The position numbers and the translations under genes were made by a program. The notes under the pieces are model-generated. The model was not told the DNA's origin, searched no databases, and saw nothing but the letters and a program-made list of their open reading frames with translations. From Ursus arctos (taxonomy: Eukaryota; Chordata; Mammalia; Carnivora; Ursidae): a stretch of DNA of 64,000 bases. The stretch is from assembly GCF_023065955.2 (NCBI RefSeq), contig NW_026622985.1, positions 69,305,931 through 69,369,930 on the forward strand. Reading direction: 5' to 3'. Of this stretch, positions 1 through 11,629 are shown in pieces. Numbering within the stretch: the first letter of the stretch is position 1; each line of letters begins with the position of its first letter.

Positions 1-245
1 CTGTTCCATATTAAAACTAATGGTCCATCTGATTTAAAACTCATGCTTTTTCCACAAAAACTGGAAATACAAAGTAAGTTGAGTTTCTCTGGTTAAAGTG
101 CAAGTAGGCACTAGAGCCCAGCCATACCAGCCAGTCACTTCTCCTATACACTATACACTTACCCATCCTTGTCTCCTCATACCCTACCCTATCCATGCCA
201 ACTACAGAAGAATTTGAAGAATTATGTTTAAAAAATTGCATATTT
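1..245. other. Unannotated non-coding sequence
   Basis: No repeat or gene similarity recognised. The short minus-strand open frame here has no recognisable domain and no coding context. Confidence 0.4.
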
Positions 246-554
246 TATTTTTTTTTATTTATTTTTCTTTATTTTAATGTTTTTTTATTATATTATGTTA
301 GTCGCCATACAGTACATCCCTGGTTTCTGATGTAAAGTTTGACGATTCATTAGTTTCGTATAACACCCAGTGCACCATGCAATACGTGCCCTCCTTACTA
401 TCCATCACCAGTCTATCCCATTCCCCCACCCCCTCCCCTCTGAAGCCCTCAGTTTGTTTCTCATAGTCCATAGTCTCTCATGCTTCATTCCCCCTTCTGA
501 TTATCCCCCTTTCTTTATCCCTTTCCTCCCCTACTGATCTTCCTAGTTCTTATG
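246..554 (-). mobile_element. LINE-1 3' UTR fragment (carnivore type)
   Basis: Read on the minus strand this is an L1 3' UTR: 'GAGAGACTATGGACT', 'AAACTGAGGGCTT', a G-rich run, 'GGGTGTTATAC', 'GGGATGTACTGTATGG', then an AATAAA-bearing A-rich tail (the T-rich start of the feature). The same blocks occur in the same order at the plus-strand L1 end at 13.28-13.50 kb. It is severely 5' truncated, with no ORF2 left. Confidence 0.85.
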
Positions 555-720
555 TCAGTTAAGCATCTGCCTTTGGCTCAGGTTGTGATCCCAGGGTCCT
601 GGGATCGAGTCCCACATCAGGCTCCCTGCTCTTCAGGGAGTCTGCTTCTCCCTTTCCCCCAATTAATGTGTGTGTGTGCTCTCTCTCTAACAAAAATAAA
701 TAAAATCTTTAAAAAAAAAA
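555..720 (+). mobile_element. Can-SINE (tRNA-derived), head missing
   Basis: It begins inside the tRNA-related head at 'CAGTTAAGCATCTGCC', keeps the 'GATCCCAGGGTCCTGGGATCG' region and CT-rich body, and ends with 'AATAAATAAAATC' plus poly-A. The first ~18 bases of the head are absent and the element abuts the L1 fragment directly. No target-site duplication is visible, so this is either a truncated insertion or a rearranged junction. Confidence 0.85.
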
Positions 721-794
721 GACTAAACTTCAATTCTGGAAACTCTCAAGCATTCATCAATACTATTAAGGCATCAGTTGTCAGAGCAGGCCAT

Positions 795-1660
795 TTATTC
801 AGCCAATAACAAAATTATCCAGCATTTACTATGTTCCAGGCACTTTGCTTTGCTTTGATTGACTTCTCCTCAAGGAGCACACTGTCCTCTGGGGAAAAGA
901 AGCAGTTAGCAAAGCACAATGATAGAATGTGAGAAATCTGTAACAGAGGAATAAAGTGTCATGGCTACACCAAAGAAGAGAATACCAACTCTACCTGAGA
1001 AAATCTGGAAGGACTCCACTGAGGAAATAACACATGCACCAGTCCTGGAAGGTTGAACAGTAGTCTACCAGGAAGAGAATTTCATAAAAACAAACAAACA
1101 AAAAAGGTTGTTTTTTTTTGTTTTTTTTTTTTTTTAATACATCAAGAAAGGAGAACCAGGTGCGCCTGGGTGGTGCAGTCGTTGAGCGTCTGCCTTCGGC
1201 TCGGGGCGTGATCCTGGTGCTCTGGGATCGAGCCCCACATCGGGCTCCTCCGCTGGGAGCCTGCTTCTTCCTCTCCCACTCCCCCTGCTTGTGTTCCCTC
1301 TCTCGCTGGCTGTCTCTCTCTGTCAAATAAATTAAAAAAAAAAAATCTAAAAAAAAAAGAAAGAAAGAAAGGAGAACCAAAATTATGGAAGCATGAAAGA
1401 GAAGAGCATGTTTGGAGACTAATAAAAAGTCTTGTGCAGCTCAAGCATAATATATATGGTGTAGAATCTTGGAGAAAAGCCTGGAAAGTTTAGTTGGGAC
1501 CAAATCATAGAGGGCTTTGTGTGCTGTGCTAAGGAGGGAATTTTTTTAAATCCCTGTAAGAAGTAGGGAATTAAATATTTTTAGGTAAAGGTGTGATGAT
1601 TGTATTTTATATTAAAAACATATTGAGCCACGTTATGAAAAAAGGATTGAATGTAAAAAT
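795..1660 (-). mobile_element. Old LINE-2-like remnant, split by a SINE
   Basis: The start 'CAGCATTTACTATGTTCCAGGCACTTTG' region and later 'ATAGAGGGCTTTGTGTGCTGTGCTAAGGA' resemble reverse-complemented L2 3' sequence. The copy is very diverged and interrupted at 1145-1379 by a young SINE. The orientation and family call are from memory of L2 consensus only. Confidence 0.4.
1145..1379 (+). mobile_element. Can-SINE, full length with target-site duplication
   Basis: The complete head ('GCGCCTGGGTGG'), pol III promoter-like region, CT-rich body and A-rich tail are present. It is flanked by a perfect 14-bp duplication, AGAAAGGAGAACCA, at 1145-1158 and 1366-1379, which fixes the insertion boundaries and shows L1-type retroposition. 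The low divergence from the other young copies suggests a fairly recent insertion. Confidence 0.95.
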
Positions 1661-2899
1661 AAATAGGAGAGATCAGTGAAGCACTATTATGTAATTAAAT
1701 CAAGAGAGGATTCGATTACTAATTAATCCAAATGAATGCCAATAATCCAATCCCAATCCGCACAAACCAGGACTCACGGTAAGTTTATCTTTCAAAGGAA
1801 GACTTTATAGAGTAAGGCAACACGAAGTCTGAACACTGATTCTTGGTAACTTCAACATACATATAAGGCACAACTGGGAAAAAGAGCACTGTAAAAGCAC
1901 TTGAAGGGCCATTTGGGGGAAAAAATGGAAAAAGAAGAGGAAAGGTAAAAATAATGGCACAGTGACCAAGAGAAAAAGCATCTTTAAGAAGGAGTAAGCA
2001 GTAAATAACATCAAAGACTGAAGATCAATCAGCTTAGAACTAAAACTGGTCATCGGATTTTTCTAAAACGAGGTTTTTTGGTAATCATTTTCCAGACTGA
2101 TTTTTGGGGAGTAGTCAAAAACAATCCAAATTTTGGAGGGCCTAATAATCAATGGGAAGTAAAGAGTGGAAGCTTCAAGCAGGGACCACCCTTTCAAGAT
2201 GCTCTGAAGTCATGGGTAGCAGAATGGTAGTGACTGACTACCCAAGGACATGTGAACCTAAGGGAGATGATTTTTTAACATGGAAATACAAGTAAGACAA
2301 AGTAAAAGAAATTGGGGGAAAGTGTTGAAAATAAAAGAAAATATAATTTATTTTTAAAATGTCTTGAAGAGCTGAAGACTCTTAGTATATATAGGCAGAG
2401 AATCAAGAGCAAAGGTAAAAGTTCATCTTGTATCGACCTTAGATAAAGGTTTATCTTAAACAACAGAGATAAGAAAAGTGTCTGGTACATGCATGCTAGG
2501 CATTTATAATTATGTCTTGAATGAATGTTAGCAAATCTGGGAGTAATGGTAAATTGAAGGCATTTTCTCCATTTTTTTCTTGCAGTGGTCATACATTCAA
2601 GATAATATGCTGAGAAAAGCAATAGAGTCATGGTAACAAACTTGAGGACAGTAATAAATGTTTGAGATAGTCTCTAAGGGGATTAGAAATTTTGGTATCT
2701 TTAAAGAAATAAAGAAGTTCCTGAAGATGCAGATGAAAGTGGAAATCCTGTATTGTACTGGGACTTATCTATACCTGCCCTCTGATTTCTTTGTAATGTC
2801 CTCAGCAGCCCACGTACAGGAGTACAGAAGGTAAAAGAGTACATATCACTACAGGTAAGAGTACTTTCAGAGAAGTTAAGGGTATAGATGAGATGACAG
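1661..2899. other. Non-coding sequence, possibly decayed L2
   Basis: No gene recognised. Scattered phrases suggest a decayed minus-strand LINE-2, but the similarity is too weak to set boundaries. Short open frames here have no domain signature. Confidence 0.3.
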
Positions 2900-3129
2900 T
2901 TAAAGTGCCTGACAAGGGGTGCCTGGGTGGCACAGTCAGGCATCCAATTCTTGCTTTCTGCTCAGGTCATGATCTCAGGGTTGAGGGATCGAGCCCCGCA
3001 TCATGCTCTGCGCTCACGGTAGAGTCTGCTTGGGATTCTCCCTCCCTCTCCCTCTGCCCCTCTTGCTCTTGCTCTCTCTCTTGCCCTAAAATGGATAAAT
3101 ACATCTTAAAAAAAAAATTAAAGTGACTG
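2900..3129 (+). mobile_element. Can-SINE with target-site duplication
   Basis: Head 'GGGGTGCCTGGGTGGCACAG', a diverged internal region, CT-rich body and A-rich tail. Flanking copies TTAAAGTGCCTG (2900-2911) and TTAAAGTGACTG (3118-3129) differ by one base, so this copy is likely older than the 1145 and 3316 insertions. Confidence 0.92.
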
Positions 3130-3315
3130 GAAATATATCAATGGATAGAAAGAAAAAATTAAATCAGAAGAATTTAATTCATAAACTAGAAGCATTAAAA
3201 GGAGTTGAAGCTTAGAAATAATAATAAGGACAAACAAAAGATACTATTGGCATGATGCAATGAATACAGAGTAACCTTACGACAAAAGATTGTGAACAAA
3301 GTAGGGTTTGCTTTT

Positions 3316-3545
3316 AAAAAGTGTGTGATAGGGGCGCCTGGGTGGCACAGCGGTTAAGCGTCTGCCTTTGGCTCAGGGCGTGATCCCGGCGATCTGGGAT
3401 CGAGCCCCACATCAAGCTCTTCTGCTATGAGCCTGCTTCTTCCTCTCCCACTCCCCCTGCTTGTGTTCCCTCTCTCGCTGGCTGTCTCTATCTCTGTCGA
3501 ATAAATAAATAAAATCTTAAAAAAAAAAAAAAAAGTGTGTGATAG
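3316..3545 (+). mobile_element. Can-SINE, young, with target-site duplication
   Basis: Near-consensus head 'GGGGCGCCTGGGTGGCACAG' and a complete body and tail. The flanking duplication AAAAAGTGTGTGATAG is perfect at 3316-3331 and 3530-3545. Confidence 0.95.
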
Positions 3546-3934
3546 AAAAATGAAACTCCCCACAGGCATTTATCTGTTCACGTATGTGACAGTTGTTGGA
3601 ACACTACCTCTATTACTGTCAATATCTTTTTTTCCCCAACCAGCCCTATAAACTTCATCAAATCATATGAATGGCAAAGGAGAATACAGGATTCTCCAAA
3701 CTTTTGCTATAATTCAGATTCTTTCTATTCCCGGGACTGGATATGGGTATTACATTTAACTTGGTAGGGAAAAGGATTCTATACCACAATGTAATTCTCT
3801 ATCTTCTTCCAAATGGATTTTGCTATCACTTCTGTACTTGCTATCTACAAGCACGGAAAACCAAAATAATAACACCAATACATTTATGCTATAAGAGAAA
3901 TGTGACTGACTGTATGAGAACACTACTTAAGTAG

Positions 3935-4065
3935 ACAGCATTCTGGGCTGGCAATCCATTACTTTGCTTCTAGTGCTGGCTTTGCCAGTATATGTTGTCT
4001 GACATTCGGTGGATTACCAAACCTGTTGGGATCTCAGTTTCCTTATTCTTAAATCAGTTATTTTA
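3935..4065 (+). mobile_element. MIR SINE fragment
   Basis: It matches the MIR core order: 'TCTGGGCTGGCAATCC', 'GCTGGCTTTGCCA', then 'TCTCAGTTTCCTTATTCTTAAA'. Diverged, as expected of a mammal-wide relic. Confidence 0.55.
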
Positions 4066-4229
4066 TTAGCTTATTTTTAAGCTGCCTATTTGAAAGTTCC
4101 ACAGGTTACACACTTCCTTTTAAAAACTGCATCACAGCTGATTTTTCATCAGTTTTTTAATGTTACTGAAGATCCTCAAAATCTTGTCAGGTCCCTTTTT
4201 TAAAAATATACATAGCATTTAAAATCTAT

Positions 4230-5860
4230 GCTCCTTGAAGTTTTTCAATTTTTTTCGTTTTATATTTTGAAGCCATTTTATTAGCAATCAAAAAGGTTTG
4301 AATTGTTATATCTTCCTGGCAAACTGAATCTCTTATCATTAGTTATTGCTTCTCTTTATTGCTAGCAACACCCTCTGCCCTAAAGTCTACTTTGTGGGAT
4401 AATATAGGATGCTAACTTTCTTTAGGTTAGCATTAGTGTCTGTTGGTTAGTATTCTTTTGCTTACTATTAACAGAGTTGTATCTTTCAATTGTTCTGCCA
4501 CTTTTGTGTTTTAAAGTCAGAATCTAGTCTGTTTATGTTTATTATAATAGGTTTGAAATTGTTTCTACCCTATTATGTTGGGCTTTCTACTTGCTCTCTT
4601 CTTCTATCGTTTTTATCTTTACTTGCTTTTTTTAAAAAAATTGATATAGAATATTTTTGTTTTTATTGCCTGCTTGCTTCTTTATTCCCTTCCCAACTCC
4701 CACATATTTATATTCCATTAGTTTGGAAGTTACACACTATATCTATTCTAATAGTGGTCATTCCAAAAATGTTAGCATGCATATTTAAATTTACATGTCC
4801 AGAGTTAAATATCCATTTTCTCATCTCAAACATTATGAAAACCTTAGAGTGTTTTATCTCTAAACATATTTTCATACATAATATTTAAATTCTAACATTC
4901 AGTATTCACAAATCGGATATTGTTACTACTGTCTTATACCATCAAGTTTTATTTGGATTAACCTTATGCTTGCTAGTTTCTCTGATTACCATTCTTCAAT
5001 TGCTCTCAGTCTTTCCTTCTTAATGATTTTTAAGTTCTTCATGAAGCTCATCTTTCAGAAATTCTTTAGAGATCTGTTGGTAGTAAGCTCTCTCAAATTT
5101 GCCCTACCTAAGAAAAGTATTTTACTCTTATTCTTGAAAAATAATTTTATAGGATATATAATTCTATGTTGGAAATTGTATTTTCTCAGAATTTTGAAGA
5201 TATTACTCCTTAGCTATCTGGATTCCATTGTCAGTCTTTTGCAAAATCAGGTATCAATCTAATTGTTATTCCTCTGTAATCCATCTTTGTTCTCAGTCAA
5301 TATTTCATTATAGTGAGCCATGGTGGGGATGCCTTTTGATGTATCTTTCTTATGATTGGTGGGGCTTCAAATATGGTAATTTCATAGCCATTAATTACCA
5401 CCTTGAATATTGCCTGTTCATTCTATTCTATTCTCTACTTACAGAAATCAAATTACGTATACCTTATAACTTCTAACACTATTCTTACTCTATTCTTCAT
5501 GTCTTTTAAAATGTCTTTTATATTTCCCATTTCTTTATTTCATTGTATTGATTTCTGGACAATTTCTCCAGTTCCATCCTCCAATTTATTCATTCTCTCT
5601 TCACTTGTGATTAATCTGCTATTTAATTGTCCCAATTGGTTTCTAATTTCAGTTTTTATATTTTTATTTCTATGATCTTTTAAAAACTGCCTTGACAGCT
5701 GTGATGTCTTGCTCTTTACTCACACTTCTGATTCTCTTTTATTTAAACATTTATTAATTTTATGTTTTACATATAATTCTAATATGTACAAGTTGCTGGC
5801 CTGATATGGTTCCGGTTAATGGTTCTATAGATCTCACTCACAGTAGCTTAGTTCTTTCTG
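4230..5860 (-). mobile_element. Old L1M-like LINE remnant
   Basis: The plus strand reads like reverse-complemented old L1: 'GATCTGTTGGTAGTAAGCTCTCTCA', 'TTGAAGATATTACTCC', 'TATCAATCTAATTGTTATTCC', 'TCTCTTCACTTGTGATTAATCTGCT' regions in that order. Small open frames on the plus strand are chance products of AT-rich antisense L1 sequence. The subfamily is not resolved. Confidence 0.6.
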
Positions 5861-6506
5861 CACATGCTTTACGTTTTTTTTTTTCCTATGAGTTCATATT
5901 TCTTGAAACTCTGTGTGAAAAAATTTGCTACGTCTGGGGTTTTGCTTACTCTAGACGCCTACAAGTACAACCACTTTTAATGAAATTATGACTTTATACT
6001 TTTTGATGATACAAAGATAATGAAAATTGAAAATCTAAGCCCATGTATCTTGGAATTTTCAGTATGTAAAACTATCAATCCCTATAACCTAAGTCTGTCT
6101 GCCTATCTATCTAAAAAGATAAATATAGGTAACCTTTATTTATATTTTAAGACTACCCACTGATATCTATCAGAGTTAGAACCTTACATAGAGATTTAAA
6201 GTCTGACTTTCTACCTCACAGAGACCCTAGTCTTTGCTTTCAGTCCTTCTCCCGTGAATCATTCAATCAAAACCTTTAGGCTACTGGAGAGTGGGAAATA
6301 TTCCACACCACTTATAGGTTTTAGTACTAATTTGCCTCCCTGGATTTGTCATTTCTTATTGTTTTTGGTCTCTAAGAATTTTCTTTTCTGTCTTGAAAGC
6401 TTGGGTTGGCTTGATAGCTCATATTGTTCTCCCTTTATCATAAAGTCTGTTTAATTTTGCTTCTTATAAAGAAATAAGACTATAAATAATGTTAGTTTCT
6501 TCTATC
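5861..6506. other. Unannotated non-coding sequence
   Basis: AT-rich, with no recognisable gene, RNA or repeat. Confidence 0.4.
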
Positions 6507-6743
6507 ATCTAAATCAGAGACAGCGAACAATGGCTTGTGAGTCAAATAAATCCCACTGCCTATTTTTGTAAATAAAATTTTATAGGAACACAGCCATGAT
6601 CATTCATTTATGTATTTCCATGGCTACTTTTGTGCTATAACATCAAAGTTGAATAGTTGTCACAGACACCATCTGACCCACAGAGCTGAAAATATTTACT
6701 GTCTGCCTTTTACAGAGAAGGTTTTCTGACCCCTGATCTAAAT
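6507..6743. mobile_element. hAT-Charlie nonautonomous DNA transposon (MER3-like)
   Basis: The element body (6515-6735) runs from CAGAG to CCCCTG. It contains the characteristic 'TTTATAGGAACACAGCCATG' stretch and 'AAAATATTTACTGTCTG' near the other end. Both flanks carry the same 8-bp word ATCTAAAT (6507-6514 and 6736-6743), the length expected of a hAT target duplication. No transposase is encoded. The MER3 name is from memory; related Charlie MITEs are alternatives. Confidence 0.8.
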
Positions 6744-7472
6744 CATCAGCAACTGATTTATCTTACAATAAATATGTTGAATTTAATAGAACAGCAAAGT
6801 GTTATTTAATCTGGGCATTCATTGACTTAATGTATGCATATATTCAACATAGGTATTTAATATCACTGCAGCGGACTAGAACTTCTTTGATGGCATGAAC
6901 TATATATCTAAAAGGTTTAAGTAGCTGATCCATCATAGAAATATACTTAATAAATGTCTTTGATGATGATGATGACGGTGATGGTGATGATGATATCTTG
7001 AATTCCCATAATTTTCTAATCCATGACAGATATAAAAACAGATATCATTTCAGAGAGTTAAATGTACTTGTCAAGTCATTTTGGAATGTGGTAAATCACC
7101 TTAATTGGGTACGTTTTGCCTCCAGGAATCTTAACTGCTTATGTTCTCTGACATTCTTACTGATAAAACTCATTGCCATAGATTAAAGCTATGAATGTTA
7201 CTCTCTTTTTAACATTATAGCTTTTATTACAGGGAAATATCTTTCCTATTTGTATAATATCCCATATCCTTCCACAAAAAAAGAAATACACAGTTGCAAG
7301 AGTCCAGTGATGGCCCTTCACTACCTATTTAGATTGTGTATAGCCTCAACTGTTCTGATCCACTCAGAAAAACAGATAATGATATATACTTTCAAACATA
7401 CATTTTGTTATTGGAAAGTGTTCTTTTTGCAAATGCTCCTGACAGAAGATGGGAGATACATTTTTTCAGAGT
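6744..7472. other. Non-coding sequence with a GAT-rich microsatellite
   Basis: Contains an imperfect (GAT)n tract at 6961-6994. Otherwise nothing recognisable. Confidence 0.45.
6961..6994. repeat. (GAT)n-type microsatellite
   Basis: Imperfect TGATGATGAT / GATGGTGATG repeat over about 34 bp. Confidence 0.85.
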
Positions 7473-7692
7473 AAAAGAAATGGCTGAATTGGGGCGCCTG
7501 GGTGGCTCAGTCGTTAAGCTCAGGGCATGATCCCAGGGTCCTGGGATGGAGGCCCACATGGGGCTCCCTGCTCTGCTGGGAGCTGCTTCTTCCTCTCCCA
7601 CTCCCCCTACTTGTGTTCCCTCTCTCACTGGCTGTCTCTCTCTGTCAAATAAATAAATAAAATCTTAAAAAAAAAAAAAGAAATGGCTGAAT
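7473..7692 (+). mobile_element. Can-SINE with internal deletion and target-site duplication
   Basis: The head 'GGGGCGCCTGGGTGGCTCAG' is followed directly by 'TCGTTAAGCTCAGGGCATG', so about 16 bases of the tRNA-related region (the GTCTGCCTTTGG part) are missing. The flanking duplication AAAAGAAATGGCTGAAT is perfect at 7473-7489 and 7676-7692. Confidence 0.95.
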
Positions 7693-8774
7693 AAAAAAAT
7701 ATTGTCATGAGGGGAAAAGAGAAATATATTAGAAAACTTTATCCCTACGATAGGAAATACAGCATTTGATGAGAGAAGACCGAAGGAGTGAATGAATGAA
7801 TGGTATTTGCTAGATAGAAGAAAGTGCCCAGTAAAATGAATACAGAATACGTGTAAAATGTCCCTGATGGAGGGATAGTGTGCTAGATATAAGGGACAGC
7901 TGGCATTTCCTGAAACACATGAGATGAGTGACATGTCCTGGAGAAAGAAGGAAAGTGCTGGGTGTAACAGCAGCTAGTGTAGAGAGCACGGACAGCAGGT
8001 TTTCTGCAGAATAATGTTGTTCATGGCTAGTAGTGATCTGTGAAAAATGTAAGTGAACAGTTTTGACAGAGCAGCATGTGATAGGGAATAAACTAACTAG
8101 AATATCTGGCTGCCATGCAACTGACTAAGGGAAAACTGTATGGGTACAAAATCAAGCTATAATCTCTTTGGAAACCAGGCAGTAAGTCTGAAAAAGGAAA
8201 AAAAGAAATATATTCTGAGACAGAAGTGAGTAGCACAGCATTTCAATTCAATAGATTTGTACTACAATCTTTCATTTATGTTAGGGAAAAAAGTGTTTTA
8301 GAAAGCTAATGAATAAGTTACAAAAGTTTATAGTGGGGAAAACTTTGTCATTTGCTTATTTCACTGTTTGTTTATTTATTTCCTAATAGTGTGGCTGTTA
8401 TTAAATAATGAGCATTTACTGAATGAGCTCCATGCATAGAGCACATGTGAAGGATTTAGTGGGGAGAGAGAGGTGCAGCAGAGGTGAATCTGATTAGAAG
8501 GGACAAGGTTCTAGTTTAAATAAGGCCTAAACTCAATGCACAGAACACTGAGGAGGATGCACTGCATTGAATATATGTGTAGTGGCCCAACGTAAACAGA
8601 TCTCTCAATGTCAACAGAAATACATCAGTTTTGCAAATGTTAAATGCCACATCAAGGTTAATATTGCCAAAAATATCCATAAATGCTGTTTGAAAGTATC
8701 ATTACAAAGCAAAGAAAGTAAAGCAGCTCTGGGGGTTATTAGTAATAGCCCTAGGATTTGGATTCTATGAACAA
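7693..8774. other. Non-coding sequence, weak L2-like phrases
   Basis: No gene recognised. 'GAATGAATGAATGG' at about 7790 and neighbouring text faintly resemble minus-strand L2, but not enough to annotate. Confidence 0.3.
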
Positions 8775-9008
8775 GAAACATGAGATTTTCTTTTTTTTTT
8801 TTTTTTTTAAGATTTTATTTATTTATTAGAGATAGAGACAGCCAGCGAGAGAGGGAACACAAGCAGGGGGAGTGGGAGAGGAAGAAGCAGGCTCATAGCG
8901 GAGGAGCCTGACGTGGGGCTCGATCCCATAACGCCGGGATCACGCCCTGAGCGAAAGGCAAACGCTTAACCGCTGTGCCACCCAGTTGCCTCGAAACATG
9001 AGATTTTC
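8775..9008 (-). mobile_element. Can-SINE with target-site duplication
   Basis: T-rich start, 'AAGATTTTATTTATTTATT', GA-rich body and reversed tRNA-related head ending near 8990. The perfect duplication GAAACATGAGATTTTC lies at 8775-8790 and 8993-9008. Confidence 0.95.
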
Positions 9009-9739
9009 CCTAAAGGATCACTATTATAGGAATCTCATTTGTGTCCCAAACTCACCTATGTTTATTGACTGTCAAACCTTGATATAAGGCTTATCCGTTT
9101 CAAATGGCCGTTCCTAAGTGGTACTGAATATTTGAAATACATCTTTGTAAGATCTGTTTGTGATTTAACTTTCTTATAATATATCTTACTATGGAGGCCA
9201 TTATTTTCATAAATCCTATAAAACAATGAATACATATTTGCAAGGAAGGTTTAATAGATGACATCAAAATGATTCAACAAAAAGTATTTTTTTAAAGTAT
9301 GGCAAGATGTGCTGACAATACTACTGAAGCAGATTACCTTGAAAGAAAACACATATGGTTCCATTTTCTGCATTCTTGCTCAACTAAATATGTTTAGAGG
9401 CACAAGCTTGCAACCTGCTGAGGGAATCCTGTTTTATCCATATGCGGATTACAGAACGAAAGAGGAGACAATTAAAATTACTCAGTTACTTTTTTATAAT
9501 TCAAGATGAAAAACACGAGCAATACATGGGTTTCCCTTTTCCTCTCCCAAGTTTAGGGCCCGAAATTAATTTTGTTTCCTTCAATGAACTACCTACTAAC
9601 ACTCCTGATTACACAATCTCTGTGACCTTCAGGACCCCAAAATTCGATGTCATTTTGTTTTACCATAGGATATCTTTAATTTGGGAAGGAGAACATTTTG
9701 TGTAAACACGAAGGCAATGGTAGCCAATTATCACTTCAC
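9009..9739. other. Unannotated non-coding sequence
   Basis: No repeat or gene recognised. Two overlapping plus-strand open frames (66 and 87 codons, 9309-9705) have no domain signature. Confidence 0.4.
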
Positions 9740-10990
9740 TTTATCTACAATTTCCCTCAACCACACACTCTAATAGTGTCCATTCTAGAACATATAACTC
9801 AACCCCATTTCTCACTCTAGTTACTGTCCTAGCTTTCTTCTCTTTCACAGTCAAACTTTTTGAATGTCTTACCTATCCCTCACCAGCTCTATTAATTTGC
9901 TACACAACCATTCCTTAAAACACTCCAAACTGGCTTCTCCTCAAAACAGTTTTGAAAGATAACTTTGGTTTAGTCATGAATTACTTCTGTGTTAAGTTTT
10001 GGTCCTTTCAATTTCTTGAACTCTCAGTTTTAGCACTGTTGATTATTCCCTTCTTCTTAATACATTTCCTTAGCTCCTGTGACATCACAATTTGTTTGTT
10101 TTACTTATACCACAGTGGAACTACTCCTTCAGCTCATCATTCAGGCTTTAAAGGTCGGGACTTCTCAAAGCTCTCCTCTAGACTCTTTCATCTGCTGATG
10201 CTGCATTTCTCTCAAAGGTATCCTGATCCATTACTCTGGCTTCAGTTAATATCTACAGTAACATAATTTATACATCTCTAGCCTAGGCTTCTCCTCTGAG
10301 CTGTAGACTAAGATAGCCCACTGTCTACCGATATTGCCTCCTCCACATCTCAAAGGGAAGTTTAGGCAAAACAGGTCTAAAAATAACCCACATATCATGG
10401 TCCATCTCCTCCATCTCAGTGTATGGCCCCAGCCTCCTTTCAGTTGGGCAAACCAGAAAGTTAGGAGTAAGCCTTGACTCCTCCTCTCTCCACATCCAAA
10501 TCCAAAAAAATCTTCAAGATTTGCCAACTTTATCTCCTATCTGTCTTTAGAATCCATCCATTTCTCTCCACTTTCACCAACATAATCACCACAGGTGTTT
10601 CCCCCATTGTAGCTCAAAAAAATTTATTGAATACTGCCTTCTTTTCTCAACATTCATCATCTCTGCTATTAAGCTGAACAAGTGGAATGAGTACCTAACA
10701 AGCCACCAATGTTTCTCTAATCCAGACAATCAACTACAATGCTCTCAGAATTATTGTCCTCAAATTTCTTTTTCATTTTAAAAAATATTTAAAAAGAAAA
10801 TTGTTACCTAATAATTTGTTTGATGACTGTTACCGATAGGAAAAATTCAAATTCCCTATCTTAGCTGTGACTTACAACCTCTGTCCAGTAACATTTCAGA
10901 ATATTCTCCAACTTAATCAATTCTAATTATGAGCCATAGTGAAGTCCCTTGTCACCTTTCTCTGGGTTTACCTATTCCTTTATATCTGAG
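9740..10990 (+). mobile_element. LINE-2 fragment
   Basis: It follows L2 consensus order on the plus strand: 'TTCAGGCTTTAAA', 'TTATACATCTCTAGCCTAGG', 'CTTGACTCCTCCTCTCTCCA', 'CCAACTTTATCTCC' and 'AATTCCCTATCTTAGCTGTG'. Frames are broken throughout. Confidence 0.65.
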
Positions 10991-11629
10991 ACTATGTACC
11001 CAAGTTTATAAACCTAAGCTAAAGTTCTAAAAGGCTGGAAACCTGGCAAAGGAATGGCAAAAACACATGGAGCCAAACATAATCATGATACGTAAGAAGA
11101 TACTGAAGATCGAGACAAACTGAGGGCAAAGCCCCACAATGAATGCAAAAAGGGAATATTAAATATCCACTGAAGAAATTTCTATTCTCATCAATAGAGG
11201 AATAGGAATTTGTGCATTGATCCTGTGAGGGAGTTCTAAGAGGATAAAATGCACAATAATATATGACTAAAAGAGAGTACACACATTTGGTATTTCATCA
11301 TAGGGACAATGAGACAGAAAATGAGTTGTTTGCATAGATCCTTTTGCCTTAGGATTGCAATTACCTGTAGCAATATTGCAAAGCTGGCTCCCTTGGTCCA
11401 AGAAAATATAAAAAAAGGAGAAGAGTTGTATATCTGTTCTCCTGCAAAAGCATTTCTACTATCATTATTATTTTCTTTATACATTATCCTCTAACTTTTG
11501 GAGACAAGGACTCCTTGGAAAAGTGGCCTGGGCTGTCTTCTACTATGTTTAGTTTATACATTTATTTTTATCATGAAGAACTTTAGGGCAATGCCAAAAA
11601 AATTAGGCAGTATGTACTGAAGATACATT
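10991..11629. other. Unannotated non-coding sequence
   Basis: Nothing recognised. Overlapping minus-strand frames of 82-87 codons show no known domain. Confidence 0.4.

Noticed and set aside
3331..3420. tRNA-like sequence in SINE heads
   Set aside because: The SINE heads derive from tRNA but lack a full cloverleaf and are followed by SINE bodies, so they are not tRNA genes.
4490..5675. Series of hydrophobic plus-strand frames (132, 98, 82, 90 codons)
   Set aside because: They are antisense, T-rich translations of an old L1 remnant; the hydrophobicity comes from base composition.
8160..8560. CRISPR-like or tandem array search
   Set aside because: No regularly spaced direct repeats here or elsewhere; the genome is mammalian, so arrays are not expected.
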